A stretch of 64,000 bases of DNA from Prevotella sp. (GTDB lineage Bacteria > Bacteroidota > Bacteroidia > Bacteroidales > Bacteroidaceae). Both the position numbers and the translations under genes were made by a program. Where the stretch lies: contig SUYI01000003.1 of NCBI GenBank assembly GCA_015060485.1, positions 121,527-185,526 of the forward strand. Direction: 5' to 3'. Under the pieces are notes generated by a model. The model was not told the origin of the DNA and did not search any database. It was given only the letters and a program-made list of their open reading frames with translations. Below, piece after piece: positions 17,355 to 27,049 of the stretch; positions within the stretch are counted from its first letter, which is position 1; the number at the start of each line of letters is the position of its first letter.

Positions 17355-18638
17355 ATGATTATTAACGAGGCGACGTGGTATTTCGTTCGCGAGCATGCAG
17401 ACGAGGACGTGCGGAAAGTGGCTTTGCTGGGTACTAAGGACCCAGAGGTCGACCTGCACGTGGCTTTGGAGCAGATTGCTGGCAGACATACAGCTCGACG
17501 GAAACTTCCTTCGTGGGCTGCAGTAGATGGCATTGTCTATCCTCCACATCTCAATATGGAGCAGTGTTCCAGTGAACAGACGGCACGCTATAAGGCAAGC
17601 CTTGCTCTCAGATCTGCTTGCGGGAAGAGAGGTGTGTTTGTGGATCTGACTGGGGGCTTTGGCGTTGATTTCTATTGGATGTCACAGGGGTTTCAGAAGC
17701 GCCAGTACATAGAGCAAAACGCGGCGCTTTGTGAGATTGCTGAGAATAACTTCCGGAAGTTGGGGCTTGAATGTTCTGTATGTTGCTGTGACACAGCGAC
17801 ATACTTGACGACGATGCCTCACGCCTCACTTGTTTACCTGGACCCTGCACGCAGAAACGACCAAGGGGGACGCACCTATGGTATCGAGGACTGTACGCCC
17901 AACGTGCTGGAACTGATGCCCCGGCTATTGGAAAAGGCGGACCGTGTGATGCTGAAACTCTCGCCTATGCTCGACTGGCGCAAGGCGGTTGATGATATAG
18001 AGCAACTTAGAGCTAATAGCCAAGGGCCCGTTGCCAATGTTCACGAGGTGCACATCGTCAGTGTCGACAATGAATGTAAGGAGTTGTTGTTGGTGTTGGG
18101 TAAAGAGCACGTAGATAGTTTACGCGTGCTTTGCATGAATGGAGATAGTTCCTTCGAATTTATTCCCAAGGTGGGAATGTTATGTTCCCAGGCTGGGAAT
18201 GAATCGTTCCCAAGGTGGGAATATTCTTTCTGCTCCGACCTCGTTGACAGTCCGCTTTACCTTTACGAGCCCAATGCCAGTATCATGAAGGCAGGGTGCT
18301 TTGCAGAAGTGGAGGAACGTTTTCGGGTTCAGCAGATTGCCATGAACTCGCATCTATTCCTTTCTTCTGTTGAAATGGATGAATTTCCTGGGCGAAAGTT
18401 TCAAATTTTGGCCATTTCATCGATGAATAAGCAGGAATTAAAACGTGTTTTTAAGGAAATAATTAACCAAAAATTAACCTCGATGGAATCGGCAAATATT
18501 GCTGTTCGCAATTTTCCTATGACGGTCGACCAGCTACGCAAAAAACTGAAAATGAAGGACGGCGGAGACACCTATATCTTCGCCACTACGCTGGCCTCAG
18601 GGGAACATAAGTTACTGATTTGCCGTAAAATTGGTTAA
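17355..18638 (+). CDS. THUMP-like class I SAM-dependent methyltransferase
   Basis: 427 residues from the ATG at 17355; upstream in-frame codons run through the promoter and are rejected. SAM-binding motif I is VDLTGGFGVDFYWMS, and motif IV is LVYLDPARRNDQGGR. The C-terminal DQLRKKLKMKDGGD segment and following strands resemble the THUMP-like domain of Bacteroidota. This fits an RNA methyltransferase, target unknown. The ATG lies 4 nt after the TATTTTTG promoter box, so the mRNA is probably leaderless. A 7-nt tandem array precedes the promoter. Confidence 0.82.
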   Translation: MIINEATWYFVREHADEDVRKVALLGTKDPEVDLHVALEQIAGRHTARRKLPSWAAVDGIVYPPHLNMEQCSSEQTARYKASLALRSACGKRGVFVDLTGGFGVDFYWMSQGFQKRQYIEQNAALCEIAENNFRKLGLECSVCCCDTATYLTTMPHASLVYLDPARRNDQGGRTYGIEDCTPNVLELMPRLLEKADRVMLKLSPMLDWRKAVDDIEQLRANSQGPVANVHEVHIVSVDNECKELLLVLGKEHVDSLRVLCMNGDSSFEFIPKVGMLCSQAGNESFPRWEYSFCSDLVDSPLYLYEPNASIMKAGCFAEVEERFRVQQIAMNSHLFLSSVEMDEFPGRKFQILAISSMNKQELKRVFKEIINQKLTSMESANIAVRNFPMTVDQLRKKLKMKDGGDTYIFATTLASGEHKLLICRKIG

Positions 18639-18643
18639 TTTTT

Positions 18644-18674
18644 TTTGTTGTTTTCTCGCAAATTCGTATCTTTG
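18644..18674 (+). promoter_or_regulatory. Promoter of GNAT-like gene and parE operon
   Basis: TTTG (18644-18647), 19 nt, TATCTTTG (18667-18674), 22 nt before the ATG at 18697. Confidence 0.6.
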
Positions 18675-18696
18675 CAAAATTAAAAACAAAAAGATC

Positions 18697-19851
18697 ATGC
18701 CATCAGTAGAGATTCGGAAAGTCACCACCAAGAAAGAGCTCGATAGCTTTATCCAGCTCCACTATGACCTGTATCGAGGCAATGCCTACGATGCCCCTAA
18801 CCTGTATACAGACGAGGTGCATACTTTGAGCAAGGATAAGAATGCTGCCTTCGAGTTCTGTGAGGCAGAATACTTTCTGGCCTACAAGGACGGTAAGGTT
18901 GTGGGGCGTGTTGCAGGCATTATCAACCATCGTGCCAATGAACGCTGGGAACGTAAAAGTGTGCGCTTTGGATGGATAGATTTCGTGGATGACCTGGAGG
19001 TGTCGCGAGCGCTGTTGGATGCAGTAACTGAGTGGGGACGCTCGAAGGGAATGAAAGAGGTGATAGGTCCGTTGGGCTTCACCGATATGGACCCCGAGGG
19101 TATGCTCATCGAGGGTTTCGACGAGTTAGGAACAATGGCTACCATCTATAATTACTCCTACTATCCGCAGCATATGGAACAGCTGGGCGGTTGGGAGAAG
19201 GATAACGACTATGTGGAATTCAAGCTTATCGTACCCAAGGAGGGTATGCCCGAGAAATTCAAGAAGGTTGCCGAGATGGTGATGAAGCGTTACAACCTGC
19301 ATCCCATGCACCCTAAGCGCAGTCAGGTGTTCGGCAAGGAGCAGTATGGTCGGAAGGTGCTCGATGTGGTCAACAAGTCGTTTGGCCATCTGTATGGTTA
19401 TTCGCAGATGACGGAGCGTCAGATTGACGAATACCTGAAGATGTGGTTCCCCATGCTCGACATGGATATGCTTTGCCTGATTGAAGACTGGAACACGCCG
19501 AACCACGAGGTCATTGGCGTGGGCATCTCGATTACCAATATGACTCGAGCGCTGCAGAAATGCAAGAACGGACGTCTGTTCCCCTTTGGTTGGTGGCATT
19601 GTCTGAAGGCCCTGAAGTTCCACAAGGCAGAATGTCTCGACCTGATGCTCATCGGCATCTTGCCCGAATATCAGCAGAAGGGTGCCAACGCCCTGTTGTT
19701 CTACGACCTGATTCCCATCTATCAGAAGTATGGCTTCAAGTGGGGCGAAACGAATGTCGAGATGGAAACCAACGAAAAGGTGCAGAGCCAGTGGCAGTAT
19801 CTGGAACATATACAGCATAAGCGCCGCAGGTGCTATAAGAAAAGTTTATGA
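18697..19851 (+). CDS. GNAT-like acyltransferase-fold protein, function unknown
   Basis: 384 residues from the ATG at 18697, which follows a promoter (TTTG 18644-18647, TATCTTTG 18667-18674). An N-terminal half with the pattern [20 protein letters not shown] and a C-terminal half with [23 protein letters not shown] look like acetyl-CoA acyltransferase folds. Homologues of this length are widespread in Bacteroidota and uncharacterised. The stop overlaps the parE start by 4 nt, so the two are co-expressed. Confidence 0.75.
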   Translation: MPSVEIRKVTTKKELDSFIQLHYDLYRGNAYDAPNLYTDEVHTLSKDKNAAFEFCEAEYFLAYKDGKVVGRVAGIINHRANERWERKSVRFGWIDFVDDLEVSRALLDAVTEWGRSKGMKEVIGPLGFTDMDPEGMLIEGFDELGTMATIYNYSYYPQHMEQLGGWEKDNDYVEFKLIVPKEGMPEKFKKVAEMVMKRYNLHPMHPKRSQVFGKEQYGRKVLDVVNKSFGHLYGYSQMTERQIDEYLKMWFPMLDMDMLCLIEDWNTPNHEVIGVGISITNMTRALQKCKNGRLFPFGWWHCLKALKFHKAECLDLMLIGILPEYQQKGANALLFYDLIPIYQKYGFKWGETNVEMETNEKVQSQWQYLEHIQHKRRRCYKKSL

Positions 19852-21776
19852 GTGAAGAAAACAAGATAATTGAAGAACAAGTACAATATGATGACGACAA
19901 CATCCGTCATCTTTCAGACGTAGACCATATCCGCACACGTCCTGGTATGTATGTGGGCCGACTCGACGACGGTTCGCACTCTGACGACGGCATTTATGTG
20001 CTGTTGAAAGAGACCATCGATAATTCAATCGACGAGTTCCGCATGAATGCCGGCAAGCGTATCGAGATAGACATTGAGGACAACCTGCGTGTCAAGGTGC
20101 GCGACTATGGTCGAGGCATTCCCCAGGGAAAGATTGTCGAGGCTGTAAGCCAATTGAATACGGGCGGTAAGTACGACTCGAAGGCTTTCAAAAAGTCGGT
20201 GGGTATGAACGGCGTGGGTATCAAGGCTGTCAACTTCCTCAGTTCCCATTTCGAGGCCCATAGCTATCGTGACGGACAGGTGCGCAAGGTGGTATTTGAA
20301 AAAGGTATCCTGCAGAGTGACATCACTGAACCCACAGAGGACGAGACGGGAACCTATATCTTCTTCGAGCCGGACGATACACTGTTCAAGGGTTATTCCT
20401 TCCACAACGACATTGTGGAGAACATGCTTCGCAACTACACTTACCTGAACTCCGGACTGGCCATCATGTATAATGGGCGTCGCATCCTCTCACGCAACGG
20501 TTTGGAGGACCTGTTGAAGGATCGTATGACCAACGATCCGCTCTATCCCATCGTCCATCTGCAAGGCGACGACATCGAGATTGCATTCACCCATGCCAAC
20601 CAGTATGGCGAGGAGTACTATTCGTTCGTCAACGGTCAGCACACCATTCAGGGCGGCACGCATCAGAGTGCCTTCAAGGAACATATTGCCAAGACCATCA
20701 AGGAGTATTTCGGAAAATACGAGCCAGGCGACATTCGTGCAGGTCTTGTTGCGGCCATTGCCATCAACGTCGAGGAACCCGTCTTCGAGAGTCAGACGAA
20801 AATTAAGCTCGGCTCTACGCAGATGGCTCCCGATGGCGAGACCATTAATAAATATGTAGGTGACTTCATCAAGCAGCAGGTCGATAACTACCTGCACATT
20901 CACCAGGATGTTGCCGACGTCATCGAGAATAAAATCAAGGAGAGCGAGCGCGAGCGCAAGGCGATGGCTGGCGTGACGAAACTGGCCCGTGAACGTGCCA
21001 AGAAGGCCAATCTGCATAACCGTAAGTTGCGCGACTGCCGCATCCATTTCTCTGACGTCAAGAACGACCGCAAGGAGGAGTCGTGCATCTTCATTACCGA
21101 GGGCGATTCAGCCAGCGGAAGCATCACCAAGAGCCGCGACGTGAACACCCAAGCGGTATTCTCGTTGCGTGGTAAGCCGCTGAACTCGTTTGGACTCACC
21201 AAGAAGGTGGTCTACGAAAACGAGGAGTTCAACCTGTTGCAGGCTGCCCTCGACATCGAGGAAGGTCTCGACACCCTCAGATATAATAAGGTCATTGTAG
21301 CCACCGATGCTGATGTCGACGGCATGCACATCCGTCTGCTCATCATCACCTTCTTCTTGCAGTTCTTCCCCGAGCTCATCAAGAAAGGTCATGTCTACGT
21401 GCTTCAGACACCATTGTTCCGCGTGCGTAACAAACGTACGAAAATCCGTAAGAAGGAGATGCGCGAAGATGGTAAGAAGGGCGACTTCGTAGTACGCTAC
21501 TGTTATAGCGAAGAGGAACGTGTGAAAGCTATTCAGGATTTGGGACCCGACCCAGAAATCACCCGATTCAAAGGTCTTGGCGAAATATCGCCCGAGGAAT
21601 TTGCGGGCTTTATCGGACCCGATATACGGCTGGAACAGGTGACTCTTCAGAAGAACGACCAAGTTCAGAAGCTATTGGAATACTACATGGGCAAGAACAC
21701 GATGGAGCGTCAGAACTTCATCATCGACAACCTCGTCATTGAGGAAGACAAGCCCGAAGACTACGATTATGAATAA
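19848..21776 (+). CDS. parE: DNA topoisomerase IV subunit B
   Basis: 642 residues. The GHKL ATPase motifs are visible: [17 protein letters not shown] and [11 protein letters not shown]. The transducer region follows, then the TOPRIM motifs EGDSASG and DADVDG, and the C-terminal RFKGLGE block. This is a type IIA topoisomerase B subunit. ParE is favoured over GyrB from the overall sequence pattern; no A subunit is in the window. It overlaps the upstream GNAT-like gene by 4 nt and the downstream S41 protease gene by 8 nt. Confidence 0.87.
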   Translation: MSEENKIIEEQVQYDDDNIRHLSDVDHIRTRPGMYVGRLDDGSHSDDGIYVLLKETIDNSIDEFRMNAGKRIEIDIEDNLRVKVRDYGRGIPQGKIVEAVSQLNTGGKYDSKAFKKSVGMNGVGIKAVNFLSSHFEAHSYRDGQVRKVVFEKGILQSDITEPTEDETGTYIFFEPDDTLFKGYSFHNDIVENMLRNYTYLNSGLAIMYNGRRILSRNGLEDLLKDRMTNDPLYPIVHLQGDDIEIAFTHANQYGEEYYSFVNGQHTIQGGTHQSAFKEHIAKTIKEYFGKYEPGDIRAGLVAAIAINVEEPVFESQTKIKLGSTQMAPDGETINKYVGDFIKQQVDNYLHIHQDVADVIENKIKESERERKAMAGVTKLARERAKKANLHNRKLRDCRIHFSDVKNDRKEESCIFITEGDSASGSITKSRDVNTQAVFSLRGKPLNSFGLTKKVVYENEEFNLLQAALDIEEGLDTLRYNKVIVATDADVDGMHIRLLIITFFLQFFPELIKKGHVYVLQTPLFRVRNKRTKIRKKEMREDGKKGDFVVRYCYSEEERVKAIQDLGPDPEITRFKGLGEISPEEFAGFIGPDIRLEQVTLQKNDQVQKLLEYYMGKNTMERQNFIIDNLVIEEDKPEDYDYE

Positions 21777-23340
21777 GAAATTGCTGTGTGCAGTGATTCT
21801 GTCGCTGCAAATATGTTATGCCTCTGCCCAGATGACAATCCGTATGGGCGAGGACTCCCCCTTGCGTAAGCTGCAGATTGCAGAGATGGCGGTAACCAAT
21901 CTCTATGTCGACTCCGTCAACGAAGACAAACTCGTCGAGGACGGCATTCGTGGCATGCTGGAGAAGCTGGACCCTCACTCCAGCTACCTGACAGCGAAGG
22001 AAGTGAAAGAAACCAACGAGTCGCTGCAAGGCAATTTTGAGGGCATCGGCGTGCAATTCAATATGGTGGAGGATACGTTGCTCGTTATTCAGACCGTTTC
22101 CAATGGACCTTCTGAACGGGTAGGCATCCTGGCTGGCGACCGCATCGTCAGCGTCAACGATACCGCTATTGCGGGTGTCAAGATGTCGAAGGAGGAGATT
22201 ATGAAGCGCCTGCGTGGTCCCAAGGGCACTGAAGCCATGCTGGGCATTGTCCGTAGGGGCATAGAGGATAAGCTGACGTTCAAGGTCATTCGTGACAAGA
22301 TTCCCGTTCACACCATCGACGCTGCCTATATGGTTCGCCCCAAGGTGGGCTACATCCGTATTGGCAGTTTTGGTGCTACCACACACGACGAGTTTTGCGA
22401 GAGCATGAAGAAATTGCAGAAGCAAGGCATGCAGTCGCTCATCCTCGACCTGCAGGAGAATGGGGGAGGCTATCTCCATGCTGCCGTACAGATTGCAGAG
22501 GAATTCCTTCAGGAAAACGACCTCATCGTCTATACCAGCGGACGACGCATTCAGCGTACGGAGTATAAGGCCAAGGGTGGTGGACTCTTTACCAAGGGCA
22601 AGGTCATCGTGTTGGTCGACAGCTATACGGCCTCTGCGGCAGAGATAGTCTCTGGCGCCATTCAGGACCACGATCGCGGCATTGTCGTCGGACGCCGGAC
22701 CTTCGGCAAGGGACTCGTCCAGCGACCCATCGAACTGCCCGACGGTTCTATGGTCCGTCTCACCGTTGCCCACTATTACACACCCTCCGGACGTTGCATC
22801 CAGAAACCATACGAGAAGGGCAAGCAGAAGGATTATGCTGACGACATGCTCCATCGCCTGAAGAGTGGCGAGCTGATGAGTGCCGACAGTGTCCATTTTG
22901 CCGACTCGCTGAAGTACTATACACTCAAGGAACACCGCATCGTCTATGGCGGAGGAGGTATTATGCCCGACGAGTTTGTACCCCTCGACACTACCAAATA
23001 TACGCGATTCCATCGGGAACTGGCTGCCAAGTCCATCATCATCAATGCCAACCTGCATTATGTCGACCAGTACCGGAAGACGTTACAGCAGGACTATAAG
23101 ACTTTTGATGTCTATCGCCAGCACTTTGAGGTTCCAGAGAGCCTTATCGACAACATCATGGCTGAGGCTGAGAAACAGAATGTCAAGCCAAAAGACGAGG
23201 CAGAGCGCCAGCGCACCCTGCCTTATCTGCGTCTTCAGTTGAAAGCGCTCATCGCCCGCGACCTGTGGGGCATGAACGAATATTACTCTATCATGGGCGA
23301 AACCAATGATGTGCTGACGAAGGCATTAACCCTTCTTTAG
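21769..23340 (+). CDS. S41 family C-terminal processing peptidase
   Basis: 523 residues from the ATG at 21769, which gives a clean signal peptide (ending ICYASAQ). A PDZ domain lies at about 90-170 ([20 protein letters not shown]). The S41 core follows, with catalytic Ser in [11 protein letters not shown] and Lys in RTFGKGLVQ. It acts in the periplasm on protein C-termini. It is translationally coupled to parE by an 8-nt overlap. The 3' end overlaps the convergent flavodiiron gene by 15 nt. Confidence 0.92.
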   Translation: MNKKLLCAVILSLQICYASAQMTIRMGEDSPLRKLQIAEMAVTNLYVDSVNEDKLVEDGIRGMLEKLDPHSSYLTAKEVKETNESLQGNFEGIGVQFNMVEDTLLVIQTVSNGPSERVGILAGDRIVSVNDTAIAGVKMSKEEIMKRLRGPKGTEAMLGIVRRGIEDKLTFKVIRDKIPVHTIDAAYMVRPKVGYIRIGSFGATTHDEFCESMKKLQKQGMQSLILDLQENGGGYLHAAVQIAEEFLQENDLIVYTSGRRIQRTEYKAKGGGLFTKGKVIVLVDSYTASAAEIVSGAIQDHDRGIVVGRRTFGKGLVQRPIELPDGSMVRLTVAHYYTPSGRCIQKPYEKGKQKDYADDMLHRLKSGELMSADSVHFADSLKYYTLKEHRIVYGGGGIMPDEFVPLDTTKYTRFHRELAAKSIIINANLHYVDQYRKTLQQDYKTFDVYRQHFEVPESLIDNIMAEAEKQNVKPKDEAERQRTLPYLRLQLKALIARDLWGMNEYYSIMGETNDVLTKALTLL

Positions 23341-24525
23341 TCGTTCGGCCATCGCACGGCCCAGTGCCTCGCATGCTGCTTTTGTCTCAGCGGTAAGGCT
23401 CTGTTTGATTTCCACGGGATTGCCCACTTCTTCGAAATGCAGGCGCTCGTCGTTCCAGCGTTGAATCTCGCAAACAGCTTTCGATGCCCATCCGTAAGAG
23501 CCAAACCAACCCAACAGGTGGTTTTTGATGTCCTTGCCAGCCAGCTCCGAGAGCAACACGTCCATCTCATGATACAGGGCCGTGTTGTAGGTAGGAGCAC
23601 CCACGATAAGGCCCTTGTAGCGGAACACGTCGCGGATGATGTACGAATGGTGGGTTTTCGACACGTTGTATATCACGATATTTTTTACACCAGCCTCTGA
23701 GGCAGCACGGGCAATGACCTCTGCAGCACGTTCGGTATTGCCGTACATCGTACCATAACAGATGACTAGTCCCGGCTCGGTCTCGTATTTCGACATGCGG
23801 TCGTATTCACCTATCACCTTGTCGATATACTGGTGCCAGACGGGACCATGTGTGGCACAGATGTAGTCCAGTTTCACGTCAGCCAGTTTCTTCAGGGCAT
23901 TCTGTACGGGAGTGCCGTATTTGCCGACGATGTTCGAATAGTAGCGCACCATCTCCAACCAGAAAGTGTCGCAGTTGATCTGCTCGTCAATCACACCACC
24001 GTTCAGAGCTCCGAAACAGCCAAAGGCATCGCCGCTGAATAGCACTGTTTGTTGCGATTCAGTCGCAACACACAACGTCACCATCGTCTCAGGCCAGTGC
24101 ACCATAGGGGTCAGTACAAAGTTCAACGTCTGCTTGCCAAGTGCGATGGAATCGCCGTTTTTTACTTCTACAGTGCCCTCGGTAATGCCGTAAAATCCTT
24201 CCATCATCTGGAAGGTTTTCTTGTTGCCCACAATCTGGATTTCCGGATAGAACTTCTTAATAAGGGCGATGCTCCCGCTGTGGTCGGGCTCCATGTGGTT
24301 AATGACCAGATAGTCCACCTTGCGATTGCCAATGACCTCGTGGATGTGTTCCAAATACTGCGTGAAGAAGTCGACCTCGACAGTGTCGATCAGACATACT
24401 TTCTCGTCATCGATGAGATACGAGTTGTAGCTGACGCCGTTCGGCAGGGGCCACAGGCCCTCGAACAACGACTTGTTTCTGTCGTTGACGCCGACGTAAT
24501 AGATGTTTTCAGTAATCTTTTGCAT
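23326..24525 (-). CDS. Flavodiiron protein (A-type flavoprotein)
   Basis: 399 residues. The N-terminal metallo-beta-lactamase-like diiron domain shows NHMEPDHSG, a His in MVHWPETM, an Asp in FSGDAFG and a His in ICATHGPVWH. The C-terminal flavodoxin domain has the FMN loop CYGTMYGNTERAAE. Such proteins reduce O2 to water (or NO) in anaerobes, fed by rubredoxin or NADH-linked partners. Rubredoxin genes occur at 32.3-33.4 kb. The gene is 5 nt downstream of a PfkB kinase gene. This is oxygen defence in a strict anaerobe (inference). Confidence 0.93.
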   Translation of the reverse strand: MQKITENIYYVGVNDRNKSLFEGLWPLPNGVSYNSYLIDDEKVCLIDTVEVDFFTQYLEHIHEVIGNRKVDYLVINHMEPDHSGSIALIKKFYPEIQIVGNKKTFQMMEGFYGITEGTVEVKNGDSIALGKQTLNFVLTPMVHWPETMVTLCVATESQQTVLFSGDAFGCFGALNGGVIDEQINCDTFWLEMVRYYSNIVGKYGTPVQNALKKLADVKLDYICATHGPVWHQYIDKVIGEYDRMSKYETEPGLVICYGTMYGNTERAAEVIARAASEAGVKNIVIYNVSKTHHSYIIRDVFRYKGLIVGAPTYNTALYHEMDVLLSELAGKDIKNHLLGWFGSYGWASKAVCEIQRWNDERLHFEEVGNPVEIKQSLTAETKAACEALGRAMAERLKKG

Positions 24526-24530
24526 AGTTT

Positions 24531-25487
24531 TTATTCTTGATTAATGTATTGTTTTAATTCTTCTTTCCGGGCAGTTCCGAATTCGGGCGATACGTAATTG
24601 AAAAGGCTGCGACATACTTCTGCCGAGAACCTGATGCCCTGTTCTACGATGCTGTCCCACTGTTGCTCGCTCAGCCCTTCTGTCAGCTGATTGCGTGTGA
24701 TGCCGCTCAACAACATCCCGTAGAGAAATCCGGCATTGAAATTATCGCCTGCTCCGATGGTGCTTACCGTTTCCATCTTGTCGATAGGGTACTGCTTCTT
24801 CAGTCCATTGTCGGCAAACAACTGAATGGGGTTTGCTGCGTTGGTATAGATGAATTTCTTCGTGTAGAACATGATCTGCGAGCGGTACACCTGCTCGGCA
24901 TCGTTCTTCTTGAGGAGTATCTCGAAGTCTTCTGCCGAACCTCGTACAATGTCAGACAGTTCAAAATTCTCCAGTAGGTTGGGGGTGAGTCTCATCACCT
25001 CATACTGGTGAGACGCTCGGAAGTTCACGTCGTAATACAGAATAGCCCCCCGCTCGTGGGCATAGTCGAGGAAGGCCTTTACCTGTGGACGGATAACGGG
25101 ATTGACGGCATAATACGATCCGAAAAGCACGATGTCGTCCTTGTTGATTTCTGGAAGTGTAAAGTCCAGCCTGTCGTGGGGATGGTCCTTGTAGAAGATA
25201 TAATCCGCATCGTTCTGGTCATTCAGGAACGCCAGTGAAAGCGGTGACTTCGAGTCGGGATAGACGCTGACACTGGCGGCCTCGCAACCATTGTCTTTAA
25301 GAAACTTGATAATCATCCGTCCTACGCGGTCGTTGCCCGTCTCACTAATGAAACTGGTGCTGACACCCGACCTGCTGAGCGAGATGATGGCATTAAACGT
25401 CGACCCTCCGGGTACAGCATGGATGGGCTGTTCGTCGCGGAAGATGATGTCGAGCACAGTCTCGCCGATTCCTATTATTTTTCGCAT
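24531..25487 (-). CDS. PfkB family carbohydrate kinase
   Basis: 318 residues from the ATG at 25487, 18 nt after the promoter box TATCTTTG (25506-25513). Ribokinase-family features are GGSTFNAIISLSRSG near the N-terminus and the catalytic-base loop IGAGDNFNAGFLYGML near residue 250. Fructose is the likeliest substrate by family resemblance, but sugar specificity is not certain. The gene is co-transcribed with the flavodiiron gene. It is divergent from the M16 peptidase gene, with a composite repeat element between them. Confidence 0.88.
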   Translation of the reverse strand: MRKIIGIGETVLDIIFRDEQPIHAVPGGSTFNAIISLSRSGVSTSFISETGNDRVGRMIIKFLKDNGCEAASVSVYPDSKSPLSLAFLNDQNDADYIFYKDHPHDRLDFTLPEINKDDIVLFGSYYAVNPVIRPQVKAFLDYAHERGAILYYDVNFRASHQYEVMRLTPNLLENFELSDIVRGSAEDFEILLKKNDAEQVYRSQIMFYTKKFIYTNAANPIQLFADNGLKKQYPIDKMETVSTIGAGDNFNAGFLYGMLLSGITRNQLTEGLSEQQWDSIVEQGIRFSAEVCRSLFNYVSPEFGTARKEELKQYINQE

Positions 25488-25505
25488 ATTTTTTGTTTTT
25501 GGTGG

Positions 25506-25513
25506 CAAAGATA
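25506..25513 (-). promoter_or_regulatory. -7 box of PfkB kinase gene
   Basis: TATCTTTG on the minus strand, 18 nt before the ATG at 25487. Confidence 0.55.
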
Positions 25514-25520
25514 CAAAAAT

Positions 25521-25618
25521 TAAGGTAAAAGGAATACTGAAAAGTGAAAAATTTGCTGACGATTTGAAAAAAAGTTCAAAGTTCAAAGTTCAAAGTTCAA
25601 AGTATTTTGTACTTTTGC
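25521..25618 (+). repeat. Composite promoter repeat element, copy B
   Basis: TAAGGTAAAAG, GTGAAAAATTTGCT, four copies of GTTCAAA (25574-25601), then the box TACTTTTG. Second copy of the element at 17253-17352. Confidence 0.8.
25610..25617 (+). promoter_or_regulatory. -7 box of M16 peptidase gene
   Basis: TACTTTTG, 8 nt before the ATG at 25626. It is the downstream end of composite repeat B (25521-25618). Confidence 0.55.
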
Positions 25619-25625
25619 ATCCGAA

Positions 25626-26858
25626 ATGACGAAATATAATGTTACAACGCTCGCAAATGGCCTCCGCGTCATCCATCTGCCGTCAGCATCACCAGTGGTC
25701 TATTGCGGCATCGGTATCAATGTCGGCGCCCGTCACGAGACACCGGGCGAGGAGGGCTTGGCACATTTCTGCGAACATACTACCTTCAAAGGTACGCGTC
25801 GGCGTTCTGCATTGCAGATTCTGAACGCTCTGGAAAGTGTCGGAGGCGACCTTAACGCCTTTACCAACAAGGAAGACACCGTGTTCTATGCTGCCATCCA
25901 GCGTGAACACTTCTCGCGTGCTGTCGACTTGTTGTGTGACATTGTTTTCTGCAGCGAATATCCCCAGCACGAGATAGAGCGTGAGATTGACGTCATCTGC
26001 GACGAGATAGAGAGTTATAACGACTCTCCAGCCGAACTCATCTACGACGAGTTCGAGAACCTCATCTTCCGAGGCCATCCTTTGGGACATAACATCCTAG
26101 GTACGCGACAGCAGGTGCAGCAGTTCACCTCGCTCGATGCCCGACGTTTCACCCAACGCTACTATCGTCCCGACAACGCCATCTTCTTCGTCTATGGCAA
26201 CGTTGATTTTTCACGATTGGTGAAAAATTTAGAGGTGAGATGTGAGAGGTTAGAGGTGAGAGATTACACTCGTCATCCCCCCCAGCCACAAGACATTTCA
26301 CTTATCTCTAACCCCTCACAACTTGCCACAGAAACATCTCACCATCAGGCCCACGTCATGTTGGGAGTCCAGACCTTCAACTATGACGACCCTCGACGTA
26401 TGCCGCTCTTTTTGCTCAATAACATGTTGGGTGGTCCGGGCATGAATGCTCGCTTGAACCTTTCGCTGCGCGAGCGTCACGGACTGGTCTATACCGTCGA
26501 GAGTTCACAGGTCAGCTACAGTGATATAGGATGCTGGAGCGTCTATTTCGGGTGCGACCATCACGACGTGAAACGTTGTCTGCGATTGGTGCATCGCGAA
26601 CTCGACCGACTCGTGCAACATCCGTTGACAGACCGTCAGCTACAGGCCGCAAAACGTCAGTTGAAAGGTCAGTTGGCCATTGCCTGTGACAACCGCGAAC
26701 AGTTTGCACTCGACTTCGCCAAACACTACCTCCATTATGGTCATGAACGCAGCATCGCCGAACTGCTGCAACGCATCGACGCCATCACGTCGACACAAAT
26801 TCAGGATGTCGCCCAAGAGTTTTTTACTCCCGACAAACTGCAGCTACTGATGCTCTGA
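25626..26858 (+). CDS. M16 family zinc metallopeptidase
   Basis: 410 residues without a signal peptide. The inverted zinc motif HFCEH (His47, Glu50, His51) is followed by the downstream Glu in the EIDVICDEIE helix; the C-terminal half is the second M16 repeat. It cleaves peptides or processing substrates; the target is unknown. Residues about 200-215 (KNLEVRCERLEVRDY) are encoded by a 7-nt tandem array in frame (26231-26265), in the linker between the N- and C-terminal halves. The promoter box is TACTTTTG (25610-25617). Confidence 0.9.
   Translation: MTKYNVTTLANGLRVIHLPSASPVVYCGIGINVGARHETPGEEGLAHFCEHTTFKGTRRRSALQILNALESVGGDLNAFTNKEDTVFYAAIQREHFSRAVDLLCDIVFCSEYPQHEIEREIDVICDEIESYNDSPAELIYDEFENLIFRGHPLGHNILGTRQQVQQFTSLDARRFTQRYYRPDNAIFFVYGNVDFSRLVKNLEVRCERLEVRDYTRHPPQPQDISLISNPSQLATETSHHQAHVMLGVQTFNYDDPRRMPLFLLNNMLGGPGMNARLNLSLRERHGLVYTVESSQVSYSDIGCWSVYFGCDHHDVKRCLRLVHRELDRLVQHPLTDRQLQAAKRQLKGQLAIACDNREQFALDFAKHYLHYGHERSIAELLQRIDAITSTQIQDVAQEFFTPDKLQLLML
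26231..26265 (+). repeat. 7-nt tandem array inside M16 peptidase gene
   Basis: AGAGGTG, AGATGTG, AGAGGTT, AGAGGTG, AGAGATT, in frame in the inter-domain linker. Confidence 0.75.
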
Positions 26859-26914
26859 TTTCATAAAAAACAATAATATTGTAGCAAAAATTCGTTTCTT
26901 TATATAATAATATG

Positions 26915-26922
26915 TACCTTTG
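26915..26922 (+). promoter_or_regulatory. -7 box of pnp
   Basis: TACCTTTG. The expected start is near 26926, giving a leader of about 120 nt. Confidence 0.55.
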
Positions 26923-27049
26923 CAGCCGCATTTGGCAATGCGTCTGCGAAAGCAGGCTGCACCTCAGCATATAATCGTGCTTTTCTGCATTCGGATTGCA
27001 CTGCCTTTGCATCCGATTTTTATTTTTTTTAGATGTTTTATAAAACAAG
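26922..27049 (+). promoter_or_regulatory. pnp leader with hairpins and terminator-like attenuator
   Basis: After the -7 box, stems CGCATT-TGGC-AATGCG (26927-26942) and CTGC-GAAA-GCAG (26944-26955, GNRA loop) are visible. At 26991-27016 TCGGAT pairs with ATCCGA, with an inner GCA-TGC, followed by a T tract to 27030. This looks like an intrinsic terminator 20 nt before the pnp ATG, so attenuation is possible. The first stem starts close to the expected transcription start. Confidence 0.5.

Noticed and set aside
21736..23058. 440-residue open frame antisense to the S41 protease gene
   Set aside because: It lies wholly opposite a certain gene and shows no recognisable motif.
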